Shown: positions 15,906 through 26,198, counted from the stretch's first letter. The stretch is DNA of 64,000 nucleotides from Dactylosporangium siamense (GCF_016862795.1 NZ_BONQ01000081.1:124001-188000), one strand, 5' to 3'. Numbers and translations: made by a program. Notes: generated by a model not told the origin, from the sequence alone.

Positions 15906-17543
15906 TCAGGCCCCCACGGCCACCGCCCGCAACGACGAGCTGGTGCCTTCGGGCAGGTCGCCGATGTAGGTGACGGCGACGCCCCGCTCCTGCGCCGTCC
16001 GGACGATGCCGGCGACCGCCCGCTCGGCGAGCGCGGCGATGGTGAGCGCGGGGTTGACGGTGAGCGCGCCCGGCACCGCCGAACCGTCGGTGACGAAGAT
16101 GCCGGGGTGCCCGCGCAGCTCGTGCCGGTCATCCAGGGCCGAGGTCTCCGGGTCGTCGCCGATGCGGCAGGACGCCAGCGGATGCACGGTGTAGGCACCG
16201 ACCAGGTCGTTGGTCCACGGCGCCACCTTGGCCAGCCCGTCGCGCTCCAGGATGTCCTTCACCGCCGCGTCGGCGAGGTTCCAGCCGCGCCAGGTGTTGG
16301 CCGTCGGCCGGTACCGCAGCGGCCCGTGGCCGAGCATCTGCTGCGAGAACCGGTGGGCGTTGCCGGTCTCCGGCGGCGGTCCGAACACGCCTTCGTTGTC
16401 GTCCTCGGACATCGTGAAGATGGTCAGCCACGACTGCCAGCGCCGCAGCATCTCCTTCTTCTCCACGCCGAACCATCGCGGGTCGCCGTCGTCCGGCGTC
16501 TGGGCCAGGATCGTGCCGAGCCCGGGCGGGAAGTACAGCTGCTCGAGGGAGAACCGTTCGAACTCCGGCAGCGTGCCGTCCAGGCGGTCCCAGCTGGCGA
16601 CGGTGGGGCCCCGGCCGATCTGGTTGGCCGCGTAGGCCTGCCCGTCGCCGCGCGTGAGGCCGAGCACCTCGCGCACCCGGTCCTCGTCGAACACGGCGGT
16701 GTTGAGCCGCTCACCGTTGCCGGAGAAGTACCGCCCGGTCGCGTGCGGCATCGCGCCCAGCGTGTCAGCCGAGCGTTGCAGGATCACCGGGGTGGCGCCG
16801 GCACCCGCCGCGACGATGACCACCTTGGCGTCGATGGTGCCCGCGTCGTGCAGGATCCGGTAGTCCGAGTCGTCCACGACGCGGAAGTGGACCCGGTAGC
16901 CGCCGTCGTCGTTGCGGGTCAGGTGCTGCACCTCGTGCAGCGGCCGGACCTCGGCGCCGTGCGCCACCGCGGCCGGCAGGTAGTTCAGCAGCAGCGAGCG
17001 CTTGGCGTCGAACCGGCAGCCCGCCATCATCCAGTTGCAGTTGGTGCACCGCTCCACGTCGACGGCCGCCGGCGAGGGGTTCGCGGTGTGTCCGGCGTGC
17101 GCGCAGGCGGCGGCGAACAACCCGCCGGCGTAGGGCACCTTGTCCCACGTCTGCATCGAGACCGGCAGCGCCTCGGACACCCGGTCGTACCACGGATCCA
17201 GCACGTCACGGGTGATGGACGCGGGCCACATCCGGCGGCCGATGCTGCCGTGGCGCTCGAACACGAACCCGGGCGCCCGCGGCATCGTGGCGAAGTAGAC
17301 GACGCTGCCGCCGCCGACGCAGTTGCCACCCAGCACGCTCATCCCGTCGCCGACGACGAAGTCGAACACGCGCGTGTAGGACGAGCCGAGCTTGAAGTCG
17401 TGCTCGAACTCCTCGCCGGACAGGTGCGGGCCGCGCTCCAGCACGACGACGCGGGCCCCGCCGGCGGCGAGGTGGTAGGCGGGGATCGCGCCGCCGAAGC
17501 CGCTGCCGATCACCACGACGTCGGTTGATTCGATGCTGCTCAT
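15906..17543 (-). CDS. GMC-type FAD oxidoreductase (enediyne E9-like)
   Basis: 545 residues. N-terminal FAD Rossmann motif VVVIGSGFGGAIPAYHLA at residues 9-26; LGGNCVGGGSVVYFATMPR; a Cys-rich CTNCNWMMAGC near residue 165; and the C-terminal VHPLASCRIG ... FVTDGSAVPGALTVNPALTI typical of GMC/cholesterol-oxidase-like proteins. Nine-membered enediyne clusters encode such an oxidoreductase (E9). The alcohol substrate is unknown. Its ATG overlaps the stop of the upstream gene at 17540 (ATGA), so the two are translated together and may form a complex. Confidence 0.85.
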   Translation of the reverse strand: MSSIESTDVVVIGSGFGGAIPAYHLAAGGARVVVLERGPHLSGEEFEHDFKLGSSYTRVFDFVVGDGMSVLGGNCVGGGSVVYFATMPRAPGFVFERHGSIGRRMWPASITRDVLDPWYDRVSEALPVSMQTWDKVPYAGGLFAAACAHAGHTANPSPAAVDVERCTNCNWMMAGCRFDAKRSLLLNYLPAAVAHGAEVRPLHEVQHLTRNDDGGYRVHFRVVDDSDYRILHDAGTIDAKVVIVAAGAGATPVILQRSADTLGAMPHATGRYFSGNGERLNTAVFDEDRVREVLGLTRGDGQAYAANQIGRGPTVASWDRLDGTLPEFERFSLEQLYFPPGLGTILAQTPDDGDPRWFGVEKKEMLRRWQSWLTIFTMSEDDNEGVFGPPPETGNAHRFSQQMLGHGPLRYRPTANTWRGWNLADAAVKDILERDGLAKVAPWTNDLVGAYTVHPLASCRIGDDPETSALDDRHELRGHPGIFVTDGSAVPGALTVNPALTIAALAERAVAGIVRTAQERGVAVTYIGDLPEGTSSSLRAVAVGA

Positions 17544-18109
17544 GCGGGGCTCCCGGTGGCGGTCGTGTCGGGGTGCAGGTCGGCGAGCGGGCGGCCGTAG
17601 GAGTAGTCGGGGAAGCGGTTCAGCCCGTCCTCTCCCGGCGGCTGGAAGCCGATGGTCAGCAGCCCGGGGTGCCCGGCGGCGAAGGCCTCGGCGGTGCCGA
17701 GGTGACTGGCGCTGTCGAAGGCCATGTTGCTGAACAGCGCGAGCCCCACCCAGACCTGCTTCTCCGGGTGCCCGGGCGTGGTGAGCTGCTGCACCAGCGC
17801 GGCCCGATGCTCGTACGGCAACGACACGAACGCCGGCACGCCGTCGTCCAGTGCCACACCGTGCGCCTCGGCGTACTCGGTCGCGTGGTCGTTGAGCCCG
17901 AGGACCAGCGCGTCGAGCGCCTCGGAGATCCCGCCGGCCGGCTCCTCGAGCAGCTGCAGGGCGCCCGAGGCGACGGCGCCGCCGCCGGCCGCGACACCCG
18001 CGACCGCACGGTCGTCGGGCGAGCGCTTCTCGCCCGGGACGATCGTGTCGGCGAACGCCTCCAAGGTGGCGACCCTCGCCGGATCCTGGTTCTGCGCTTC
18101 GGTTTCCAC
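17540..18109 (-). CDS. small partner of the GMC oxidoreductase (gluconate-2-DH subunit-3-like)
   Basis: 189 residues from a GTG at 18109 with AGGAGG eight bases upstream; this beats an ATG at 18139 lacking a site. It begins ATLEAFADTIVPGEKRSPDD, the pattern of gluconate 2-dehydrogenase subunit 3-like proteins that accompany GMC dehydrogenases, and ends in FPDYSYGRPL. No Tat signal is visible, unlike the membrane-bound gluconate dehydrogenases. The 4-base overlap with the GMC gene supports a two-subunit enzyme. The 280-base gap to the rightward unbL gene is a divergent promoter region. Confidence 0.75.
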   Translation of the reverse strand: METEAQNQDPARVATLEAFADTIVPGEKRSPDDRAVAGVAAGGGAVASGALQLLEEPAGGISEALDALVLGLNDHATEYAEAHGVALDDGVPAFVSLPYEHRAALVQQLTTPGHPEKQVWVGLALFSNMAFDSASHLGTAEAFAAGHPGLLTIGFQPPGEDGLNRFPDYSYGRPLADLHPDTTATGSPA

Positions 18110-18389
18110 AGCATCGCCTCCTGTACAGGGTCCTCCCATCGTCACGGCGTCCGGACGGCGGCGGCATCTTCTGCCTTGCGGTCGCGGGGCTTCTGTGGCG
18201 GTATTCACCCTTGCGGTTCTTGCATTGTGCGCACCCGCTCGCGACGCGTTGCAAGACTTCGATGTCGATGAATACTTGAAATCGTCGCGCCGGCACATCT
18301 GCCGGCAACCCCGCACTGGCGAAGAAGACTGCGCACCGACACCGGGGAAAGACTTTGGTTGCAGCCAACCTACGCATCGAGGAGTTCGC

Positions 18390-19367
18390 ATGAGTATGTG
18401 GCGGTCACTGCGGCGGCGGGTGCTCACCCCGGACGTCAGCGAAACCAGCCTCGCGGTACGCGGCTTCCACGTGAAGAACGCCGAGGCACGCGACCGGCTG
18501 GAAACCGTCGGCCGATCCTTCCTCACCGGATACGCATACGCGGCCGAGGCCGCCCAGGACCTCGACGCGGAGGTGGGCCTGGAAGGCGTGCCGGCACCGT
18601 TCCGCGGGTTCGCCTACGAGGGCGCGGCCATGGGCTTCGCCGTGCGTGACGGCCTGCCCGTCGGCGGGACCCGGCACGTCGAGACGTTCCTGACCGGCCG
18701 CGCCGCCCGGCACGTCTACATGGCCTACGTCGGTGTCGGCTGGGCGATGGCGCGGCTGCCACGGTTCCGCTGGTCCACCCTGCACGCACCGGACCCGCTG
18801 CTGCGCTGGCTCGTGCTGGACGGCTACGGCTTCCACCAGGCGTACTTCAAGACGGACCGGTACGTGCACCAGCACCACCGCGAGGTGAACTTCCCGTGGC
18901 CCGTCGACGGCCCCGCCGGATACGCCGCCCGGGTGATCGACCAGGGTGTCGGCCGGGCGATGTGGTTCGTCGGCGGCACCGACGCCGAACGCGTCCACGG
19001 GATGATCCAGCGCTTCCCGGCGGACCGGCACGCCGACCTCTACAGCGGCGCCGGGCTCGCGGCCACCTATGCCGGCGGCGCCGACGGCGCCGAGCTGGAA
19101 TGGTTCCGCGACGCCGCCGGTCCGCACCGCGCCGATGTCGCGCAGGGCGCCGCCTTCGCCGCCGGCGCCCGGGTGCTCGCCGACCTCGTGGTGCCGCACA
19201 ACGAGGTCGCCACGAAGGTGTTCTGCGGCATGTCCCCGGCCGAGGCCTCGCAGATCAACGACGAGGCGCGGATCGCGACGACCGGACTGCGCGGCGACTG
19301 GCCGGAGTACGAGCTGTGGCGGCAGCGGATCCGTGGCGAGTTCGAACGGGAGGGCGACACAGTATGA
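18390..19367 (+). CDS. unbL: UnbL / E3-type DUF1702 enediyne protein
   Basis: 325 residues from an ATG at 18390 preceded by GAGGAG. It is a full-length DUF1702 protein: FRGFAYEGAAMGFAVRDGLP, YMAYVGVGWAMARLPR, WLVLDGYGFHQAYFKTD, IDQGVGRAMWFVGG, LYSGAGLAATYAGGADGAE, WRQRIRGEF. This family is one of the five genes conserved in essentially all enediyne clusters; its chemistry is unknown but it is thought to act with the PKS in maturing the polyene. Its stop overlaps the PKS start (ATGA), making it the first gene of the core operon. A paralogue lies at 5647-6660. Confidence 0.93.
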   Translation: MSMWRSLRRRVLTPDVSETSLAVRGFHVKNAEARDRLETVGRSFLTGYAYAAEAAQDLDAEVGLEGVPAPFRGFAYEGAAMGFAVRDGLPVGGTRHVETFLTGRAARHVYMAYVGVGWAMARLPRFRWSTLHAPDPLLRWLVLDGYGFHQAYFKTDRYVHQHHREVNFPWPVDGPAGYAARVIDQGVGRAMWFVGGTDAERVHGMIQRFPADRHADLYSGAGLAATYAGGADGAELEWFRDAAGPHRADVAQGAAFAAGARVLADLVVPHNEVATKVFCGMSPAEASQINDEARIATTGLRGDWPEYELWRQRIRGEFEREGDTV

Positions 19368-22300
19368 CCAGAATCGCAGTGGTGGGTATGGCATGCCAGT
19401 ACCCGGATGCGCGGTCCCCGCGTGACCTGTGGGAGAACGCGCTCGCCGGGCGGCGGGCGTTCCGGCGCCTGCCCGACGAACGGATGCGCCTGGAGGACTA
19501 CTGGGACGCGGATCCGGCCACCCCGGACCGGTTCTACGCACGCAACGCCGCGGTCATCGACGGCTACGAGTTCGACCGGATCGCCTACAAGATCGCCGGG
19601 AGCACGTACCGCTCCACGGACCTGACGCACTGGCTCGCGCTGGACACCGCGGCGAAGGCCCTCGCCGACGCGGGATTCCCGATGGCCGAGGGGCTGTCCC
19701 GGGAGCGCACCAGCGTCGTGGTCGGCAACAGCCTCACCGGCGAGTTCACCCGCGCCAACCAGATGCGGCTGCGCTGGCCGTACGTGCGGCGGATGGTCGC
19801 GGGCGCGCTGCAGCAGGAGGGCTGGGACGACGACAGGCTCGCCACGTTCCTGGAGGGCTTCGAGGCGACGTACAAGAGCCCGTTCCCCGAGATCGGCGAG
19901 GACTCCCTGGCCGGTGCCCTGTCCAACACCATCGCCGGGCGCATCTGCAACTACTTCGACCTCAAGGGCGGCGGCTACACCGTCGACGGCGCCTGCTCCT
20001 CGTCGCTGCTGTCGGTGGCCACGGCCTGCAAGGCGCTCCTGGACGGCGAGGTCGACACCGCCGTCGCCGGCGGCGTGGACCTGTCCATCGACCCCTTCGA
20101 AATCATCGGGTTCGCCAAGACGGGCGCCCTGGCGACCAGCGAGATGCGCGTGTACGACCGCGCGTCCAACGGCTTCTGGCCCGGCGAGGGGTGCGGCATG
20201 GTCGTGCTCATGCGCGAGCCGGAGGCGGTCGCCGCCGGGCACCGCATCTACGCCTCGGTCGCCGGCTGGGGCATCTCGTCCGACGGCAAGGGCGGCATCA
20301 CCCGCCCGGAGGTGAGCGGCTACCAGCTCGCGCTGCGCCGGGCATACGGCCGCAGCGGCTTCGGCATCGAGACCGTGAGCCTGTTCGAGGGCCACGGCAC
20401 CGGCACCCGCGTCGGCGACACCACCGAGCTCACCGCGCTGTCGCAGGCCAGGTCGGCCGCGGACCCCGCCGCCGCACCGGCCGCGATCGGCTCGATCAAG
20501 GGCATGATCGGCCACACCAAGGCGGCCGCGGGGGTCGCCGGGCTGATCAAGGCGGCGATGGCGGTGCACCACGAGGTGCTGCCGCCGAGCGTCGGCTGCT
20601 TCGAGCCGCACGAGCTGCTCGGCGGGGAGTCGTCGCTGCGGATGCTGCGCAAGGCCGAGCCCTGGCCGTCCGGCGGGCCCGTCCGGGCCGGGATCACCGC
20701 CATGGGTTTCGGCGGCATCAACGCCCACGTCGTGCTGGAGAGCGCCAAGCCGCGCCGCCGGGTGCCGTTCGACAGCCGCACCAGGGCGCTGGCCTCCTCG
20801 GTCCAGGACGTGGAGCTGCTGCTCGTCGACGCGGACTCCGACGGTGAGCTGATCGAGCGGCTGCACCGGCTCATCGACTTCGTGTCCGGCCTGTCCTACG
20901 CGCAGCTGGGCGACCTCGCCTTCACGCTGCACCGGGAGCTGCGCGACCGGCCCGTGCGGGCCGCGGTCGTGGTCTCCTCCCCCGAGGACGCCGCGGAACG
21001 GCTGCGCAAGGTCTGCGACGCCGTCGAGGCCGGCGAGACGCGCATGTTCTCCCCCGACGGGCGCTGCCTGCTCGGCCACGTCAGCGGCCCGCGCCGGCTC
21101 GGCTTCCTGTTCCCGGGCCAGGGCTCCGGTCGCGGCACCAGCGGCGGTGCGCTGCGCCGCCGGTTCGCCGAGGCCGAGGAGATCTACCTGCGCGCCGACC
21201 TGCCGACCGGCGGGGACGTCGTGGCCACGGAGGTGGCACAGCCGCGCATCGTCACCGGTTCGATGGCCGGTCTGCGGGTGCTGAACACCCTCGGCATCGA
21301 GGCGTCCGTCGCGGTCGGCCACAGCCTCGGCGAGATCGCCGCGCTGCACTGGGCCGGCAGCCTGGACGAGGACGAGCTGCTGCGGATCGCCGCCGTGCGC
21401 GGCCGCACCATGGCCGAGCACAGCTCGTCCGGCACGATGGCGAGCATCGCCGCCTCCCCGGAGGTCGTCGAGCCGCTCATCGCCGCCGTGCCGGTCGTCG
21501 TCGCCAGCTACAACGGCCCCACCCAGACGGTCGTCGCGGGCACCGCCGACGCGGTCGCGGCCGCCTGCGACAAGGCCCGCGCCGCCGGTCTCGGCACCAC
21601 GCCGCTGCCGGTCTCGCACGCCTTCCACTCCCCGCTCGTGGCGCCCGCCGCCGACGCGTTCGGCGCGATCCTGCGCGAGGAGCACTTCGCGCCGATCGAC
21701 CGGCAGATCGTGTCCACGATCACCGGCGACGTGCTCGCCCCGGACACCGACGTGGCGGCGCTGCTGCACCAGCAGATCACCGACCCCGTGCTGTTCAACC
21801 AGGCGGTCACCCTGGCCGCCAAGGACGTCGACCTGTTCGTCGAGGTCGGCCCGGGCCGGGTGCTCAGCACCCTCGCCGAACAGTCGACCAACGTGCCTGC
21901 CGTCGCGCTGGACACCGACGACGAGTCGGCCGCCGGCCTGCTCGGCGTCGTCGGGGCCGCCTACGCCATCGGCGCCTCGAGCGTCGACGCCGCGCTGTTC
22001 CACGGCCGGCTGGTCCGGCCCCTGGAGGTCGGCACCGAGTTCCGGTTCTTCGAGAGCCCGTGCGAGCAGGCGCCGTCGGTGACGCTGCCGCAGCACACCG
22101 GCCCGGCCGGCGCGAAGCCTCCGGCGGAACCCGGCTCGGCAACCAGTGCGGAGCAGGCCGGGTCCGATGAGCCGGTCGTCGAGCAGCTGCGCCGGTTGGC
22201 CGCCGAACGCGCCGAGCTGCCGCTGGACCTGGTCCAGCCGGACAGCCGGCTCCTGGACGACCTGCACCTGAGCTCGATCACCGTCGGCCAGGTGGTCAAC

Positions 22301-25222
22301 CAGCTCACCCAGCAGCTCAACGTGCCGGCCACGCAGCTGCCGACGAACTTCGCCATGGCGACGATCAGCGAGCTGGCCGAGGCGCTGGACGGGCTGGCCA
22401 CGACCGACGGCACGGAGACGGCCACCGGGACGGCCGGCGGAAACGGCGGTGCGGCCGCGGCCGAGGTGGCCGGCGCCGCGCCGTGGGTGCGCGCGTGGCG
22501 GATCGACCTCGACGTGACCGACCGGCCCGCGCCGGGCGCAGCCGAGGAGCGGGGACCGTGGCAGGTGTACGCCGAGTGCGATCACCCATTCGCGGAACGG
22601 CTCGCGGCGGCGCTGGACCACGCCCGGCTCGGCGGCGGGGTGCTGGTCTGCCTGCCACCGCGGTGCGGCGAGGAGGTGCTGCCCACCGTGCTGTCCGCCG
22701 CCAAGGCGGCCCTGCGCGGCGGGACCGGCACCCGGTTCGTCCTCGTCCAGCATGACCGGGGCGCGGCCGGCCTGGCCAAGACGCTGTCGCTGGAGGCACC
22801 GCAGGTGCGCACCACGGTCATCCACACCGGCGCCGACGTGGACGTGGACGTGCTGGTCGCCGAGGTGGCCGCCACCGAACACTTCGCCGAGGTGCACCTC
22901 GACGCCGACGGCCGGCGCCGCGTGCCCACGCTGCGGGCGCTGCCGGTGCGGGCCGAACGCAGCCAGGCATACCTCGACGCCGGCGACGTGCTGCTGGTGA
23001 CCGGCGGCGGCAAGGGCATCTCCGCGGAGTGCGCGCTGGCGATGGCCGGGGACAGCGGCGCCGGCCTGGCGCTGCTCGGCCGCTCCGACCCGGCCGAGGA
23101 CCGGGAGCTGGCCGCCAACCTCGAGCGCATCGCCGCCGCCGGCGTGACCGTGCACTACGCCCGCGCCGACGTCACCGACCCCGGGCAGGTCCGCCAGGCG
23201 GTCGCCGAGCTCACCGAGAAGCTGGGCGGGATCACCGCGATCCTGCACGGCGCCGGGCGTAACGAGCCGGCCGGCATCACCGACCTCGACACCGACGCCT
23301 TCCGGGCCACGTTCGCGCCCAAGGTCGACGGCCTACGCACCGTCGTCGACGCCGTCGGCGGGGACCAGCTGAAGCTCCTGGTCACGCTCGGCAGCATCAT
23401 CGGCCGTTCCGGCCTGCGCGGCGAGGCGCACTACGCGACCGCCAATGAGTGGCTGGCCGACCTGACCACCGAGATCGGGCAACGCCACCCCGGCTGCCGC
23501 AGCCTGTGCCTGGAGTGGTCGGTCTGGTCGGGGGTCGGGATGGGCGAGCGGCTGTCGGTGGTCGAGGGGCTCACCCGCGACGGCATCACGCCGGTCACCC
23601 CCGACCAGGGCGTCGCCGTCCTGCGCCGGCTGCTGGCCGACCCGGACACCCCGCCGGTCGTGGTCATCAGCGGGCGCACCGAGGGCATCGACACGATCCG
23701 GCGCGACCTGCCCGACCTGCCGCTGCTGCGGTTCCTGGGGCGGCCGCTCGTGCGCTACCACGGCGTGGAGCTGGTCACCGAGGTCGAGCTGAGCGTCGGC
23801 ACCGACGTCTACCTCGCCGATCACTTCCTCGACGACAACCTGCTCTTCCCCGCGGTGTTCGGGATGGAGGCGATGGCGCAGGTCGCCGCCGCCGTCACCG
23901 GCACCGACCCGGACGAGCCCGGCGCCGCGGTGCCGGTCATCGAGGACATCCGCTTCGATCGGCCGATCGTCGTGCCGCCGCACGGCCGGACCACCATGCG
24001 CGTCGCCGCGGTGGTGACCGACGACGACACGGTCACGGTCGCCATCCGCAGCTCGGAGACGGCCTTCGCGGTCGACCACTTCACCGCCCGCCTGGGCCTG
24101 CACCGCGGCGCGGCCCCGGACGGGCCCCCCGCGCAGGCCGCCGACGGGCTGCCCCCGGTCCCGCTCGACCCCACCACCGACCTCTACGGCGGTGTGATGT
24201 TCCAGGGCAAGCGGTTCCAGCGGGTGCGGCAGTACCACCGCGCCGCGGCCCGCGACGTCGACGCCGCCGTCGCGCCGGTGCCGGGGACCGACTGGTTCGC
24301 CGGGTTCGTGCCCGACGGGCTGCTGCTCGGCGACCCGGGTGTGCGTGACGCGCTCATGCACGGCAACCAGGTCTGCGTGCCGGACGCCACGCTGCTGCCC
24401 GCCGGCGTCGACCGCATCTACCCGGCCGGCGACCGGATCGCCGGGGACGAGCCGCTGCGCTACTGCGCCACCGAGCGCAGCCGCGACGGCGACACCTACG
24501 TCTACGACATCGCGCTGCGCGACGACGAGGGCACGGTCGTGGAGCGCTGGGAGGGGCTGCGGCTGCGGGCGGTGCGCAAGACCGACGCGGGCGGCCCGTG
24601 GGTGCCGGCGCTGCTCGGCCCCTACCTGGAGCGGGCCTTCGAGGACGTGGCCGGCGCCCGGGTGTCGGTCGTCGTGGAACCCGACTGCGCTTCCCCCGAC
24701 GCCGACACCAACACCGGCGAACGCGGTGAGCACGTCGCGCGGCGGCGCGAACACACCCGCCAGGCGGCGAGCCGCGTCTTCGGCCCCGACGTCGAGCTGG
24801 CCTACCGGCCGGACGGGCGCCCCGAGGTGCCCGGAGGTCGCACGGTGTCGGCGTCGCACGCCGCCGGGCTCACGTACTTCGTGGCCGGCGACGGTGCGAT
24901 CGGCTGCGACGCGCAGGCCGTGGTCCACCAGCCGGCCGAGGCGTGGAGCCGCATGCTGCACACGCACGCCGAGGTCGTTCCGGCGGTCGAGGCGGCCACC
25001 GGCGAGGGCACCGACACCGCCGCGACACGGGTGTGGACGGCGATGGAGTGCCTGCACAAGGCCGGCCTGACGGCCCAGGGCCCGCTGATGCTGCGCGATA
25101 CCGGCCGGCCCGGCTGGGTCGTGTTCAACGCCGGTGACGCGCTCGTGGCGACGTTCGTGACGACCGTGCGCGACGGGACCGAACCGGTCGTCTTCTCGGT
25201 GCTCACGCAGGGGCGGCGGTGA
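19364..25222 (+). CDS. pksE: iterative enediyne polyketide synthase PksE
   Basis: 1952 residues in enediyne domain order. KS: Cys211 in DGACSSS, His344 in HGTGT and His384 in GHTKAA. AT: Ser654 in GHSLGE. ACP: LLDDLHLSSITVG, attachment serine at 970/971. KR from about 1210 (GGGKGIS; Tyr in HYATAN). DH: His1487 in DHFLDDNLLFP. C-terminal PPTase: Asp1849 in GCDAQAV and WTAMECLHKA. All catalytic residues are present. It makes the linear polyene precursor from acetate units and loads its own ACP. ATG at 19364 overlaps the unbL stop; its stop overlaps the thioesterase start. Sequence alone does not show ring size. Confidence 0.97.
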   Translation: MTRIAVVGMACQYPDARSPRDLWENALAGRRAFRRLPDERMRLEDYWDADPATPDRFYARNAAVIDGYEFDRIAYKIAGSTYRSTDLTHWLALDTAAKALADAGFPMAEGLSRERTSVVVGNSLTGEFTRANQMRLRWPYVRRMVAGALQQEGWDDDRLATFLEGFEATYKSPFPEIGEDSLAGALSNTIAGRICNYFDLKGGGYTVDGACSSSLLSVATACKALLDGEVDTAVAGGVDLSIDPFEIIGFAKTGALATSEMRVYDRASNGFWPGEGCGMVVLMREPEAVAAGHRIYASVAGWGISSDGKGGITRPEVSGYQLALRRAYGRSGFGIETVSLFEGHGTGTRVGDTTELTALSQARSAADPAAAPAAIGSIKGMIGHTKAAAGVAGLIKAAMAVHHEVLPPSVGCFEPHELLGGESSLRMLRKAEPWPSGGPVRAGITAMGFGGINAHVVLESAKPRRRVPFDSRTRALASSVQDVELLLVDADSDGELIERLHRLIDFVSGLSYAQLGDLAFTLHRELRDRPVRAAVVVSSPEDAAERLRKVCDAVEAGETRMFSPDGRCLLGHVSGPRRLGFLFPGQGSGRGTSGGALRRRFAEAEEIYLRADLPTGGDVVATEVAQPRIVTGSMAGLRVLNTLGIEASVAVGHSLGEIAALHWAGSLDEDELLRIAAVRGRTMAEHSSSGTMASIAASPEVVEPLIAAVPVVVASYNGPTQTVVAGTADAVAAACDKARAAGLGTTPLPVSHAFHSPLVAPAADAFGAILREEHFAPIDRQIVSTITGDVLAPDTDVAALLHQQITDPVLFNQAVTLAAKDVDLFVEVGPGRVLSTLAEQSTNVPAVALDTDDESAAGLLGVVGAAYAIGASSVDAALFHGRLVRPLEVGTEFRFFESPCEQAPSVTLPQHTGPAGAKPPAEPGSATSAEQAGSDEPVVEQLRRLAAERAELPLDLVQPDSRLLDDLHLSSITVGQVVNQLTQQLNVPATQLPTNFAMATISELAEALDGLATTDGTETATGTAGGNGGAAAAEVAGAAPWVRAWRIDLDVTDRPAPGAAEERGPWQVYAECDHPFAERLAAALDHARLGGGVLVCLPPRCGEEVLPTVLSAAKAALRGGTGTRFVLVQHDRGAAGLAKTLSLEAPQVRTTVIHTGADVDVDVLVAEVAATEHFAEVHLDADGRRRVPTLRALPVRAERSQAYLDAGDVLLVTGGGKGISAECALAMAGDSGAGLALLGRSDPAEDRELAANLERIAAAGVTVHYARADVTDPGQVRQAVAELTEKLGGITAILHGAGRNEPAGITDLDTDAFRATFAPKVDGLRTVVDAVGGDQLKLLVTLGSIIGRSGLRGEAHYATANEWLADLTTEIGQRHPGCRSLCLEWSVWSGVGMGERLSVVEGLTRDGITPVTPDQGVAVLRRLLADPDTPPVVVISGRTEGIDTIRRDLPDLPLLRFLGRPLVRYHGVELVTEVELSVGTDVYLADHFLDDNLLFPAVFGMEAMAQVAAAVTGTDPDEPGAAVPVIEDIRFDRPIVVPPHGRTTMRVAAVVTDDDTVTVAIRSSETAFAVDHFTARLGLHRGAAPDGPPAQAADGLPPVPLDPTTDLYGGVMFQGKRFQRVRQYHRAAARDVDAAVAPVPGTDWFAGFVPDGLLLGDPGVRDALMHGNQVCVPDATLLPAGVDRIYPAGDRIAGDEPLRYCATERSRDGDTYVYDIALRDDEGTVVERWEGLRLRAVRKTDAGGPWVPALLGPYLERAFEDVAGARVSVVVEPDCASPDADTNTGERGEHVARRREHTRQAASRVFGPDVELAYRPDGRPEVPGGRTVSASHAAGLTYFVAGDGAIGCDAQAVVHQPAEAWSRMLHTHAEVVPAVEAATGEGTDTAATRVWTAMECLHKAGLTAQGPLMLRDTGRPGWVVFNAGDALVATFVTTVRDGTEPVVFSVLTQGRR

Positions 25223-25653
25223 CGGCCATGGGTACCCACTACGAACTGCGCCACATCGTCGGCTTCGAGGAGACGAACCTCGTCGGCAACGTGTACTACG
25301 TCAACTATCTGCGCTGGCAGGGCCGGTGCCGGGAGATGTTCCTCAAGGAGCACGCGCCGCAGGTGCTGGCCGAGCTCCGGGACGACCTGAAGCTCTTCAC
25401 GCTGCGGGTGGACTGCGAGTTCTTCGCCGAGATCACCGCCTTCGACGAGGTCGCGATCCGGATGCGGCTGGTGGAGCTCGCCCAGACCCAGTTGGAGTTC
25501 GGCTTCGACTACGTGCGGCTGGACCCGGGCGGCGGCGAGACGCTCGTCGCCCGGGGCGCCCAGCGGGTGGCGTGCATGCGCGGGCCGAACACCCGCACGG
25601 CACCGACCCGGGTGCCCGATTCCCTGACCGACGCGCTCAAGCCCTACCAGTGA
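25219..25653 (+). CDS. enediyne hotdog-fold thioesterase (SgcE10/CalE7/DynE7 type)
   Basis: 144 residues, one 4-hydroxybenzoyl-CoA-thioesterase-like hotdog domain: HIVGFEETNLVGNVYYVNYLRWQG near the N-terminus, then LRVDCEFFAEITAFDEVAIRM and LEFGFDYVRL. The family has no catalytic Asp; conserved Glu/Arg/Asn residues of the N-terminal motif line the channel. It releases the polyene from the PKS ACP. GTG at 25219 overlaps the PKS stop by the GTGA arrangement, though an in-frame ATG lies at 25228. Its presence next to PksE is diagnostic for enediyne loci. Confidence 0.94.
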   Translation: MTAMGTHYELRHIVGFEETNLVGNVYYVNYLRWQGRCREMFLKEHAPQVLAELRDDLKLFTLRVDCEFFAEITAFDEVAIRMRLVELAQTQLEFGFDYVRLDPGGGETLVARGAQRVACMRGPNTRTAPTRVPDSLTDALKPYQ

Positions 25654-25682
25654 CACCGTTGCGGTCCAGCAGGAGGTCAAAC

Positions 25683-26198
25683 GTGAAAGTCCACCCCGAC
25701 CCGGCCGACGCCTCGACGCTTCGTGAGGTCTTCGGCACGTTCGCCACCGGCGTCACGGTCCTGACCGTCGGCGGCCAGACCCCGCACGGGATGACGGCGA
25801 ACTCGTTCACCACCGTGTCGATGGACCCACCACTCGTCCTGGTGTGCGTCAAACGCGACGCCGTCATGCACGACTCGCTCGCCGAGGCCGGCGGGTTCGC
25901 GGTCAACGTGCTGGCGTCGCAGCAGGAGACGGTGGCGCGGTACTTCGCCGACCACAGCCGCCCGCTCGGCCGTGCGCAGTTCGACGCCGTGGAGTGGGCG
26001 GCCGGGGAGCGCACCGGCGCCCCGCTCATCGCCGACGCGTTCGCGCACATCGAGTGCGACCTGTGGCGCACCTACGACGGCGGCGACCATTCCATCTTCC
26101 TGGGTGTTCCGGTGCAGGTGCGGCGCCGCTCCGAGGAGGACGCCCTGCTGTTCCTGTGCGGGCGGTTCTGCCAGCTGAACCTGACATCGACGGGATGA
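25683..26198 (+). CDS. flavin reductase (SgcE6-like)
   Basis: 171 residues from a GTG at 25683, six bases after AGGAGG. A standard flavin reductase domain: REVFGTFATGVTVLTVGG, HGMTANSFTTVSMDPPLVLVCV, FAVNVLASQQ and HSIFLGVPVQV. It supplies reduced flavin to two-component monooxygenases; the C-1027 homologue SgcE6 serves the SgcC hydroxylase. Here the likely client is the acyl-CoA-dehydrogenase-fold monooxygenase at 43382-44566 and possibly the nitrososynthase at 36149-37378. Its stop overlaps the P450 start (ATGA). Confidence 0.9.
   Translation: MKVHPDPADASTLREVFGTFATGVTVLTVGGQTPHGMTANSFTTVSMDPPLVLVCVKRDAVMHDSLAEAGGFAVNVLASQQETVARYFADHSRPLGRAQFDAVEWAAGERTGAPLIADAFAHIECDLWRTYDGGDHSIFLGVPVQVRRRSEEDALLFLCGRFCQLNLTSTG

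Noticed and set aside
19067-23248. Very long leftward open frame of about 1390 codons opposite the PKS
   Set aside because: It is an antisense shadow caused by GC-rich third positions. The rightward frame carries all PKS motifs, and the shadow has no domain pattern or start context.
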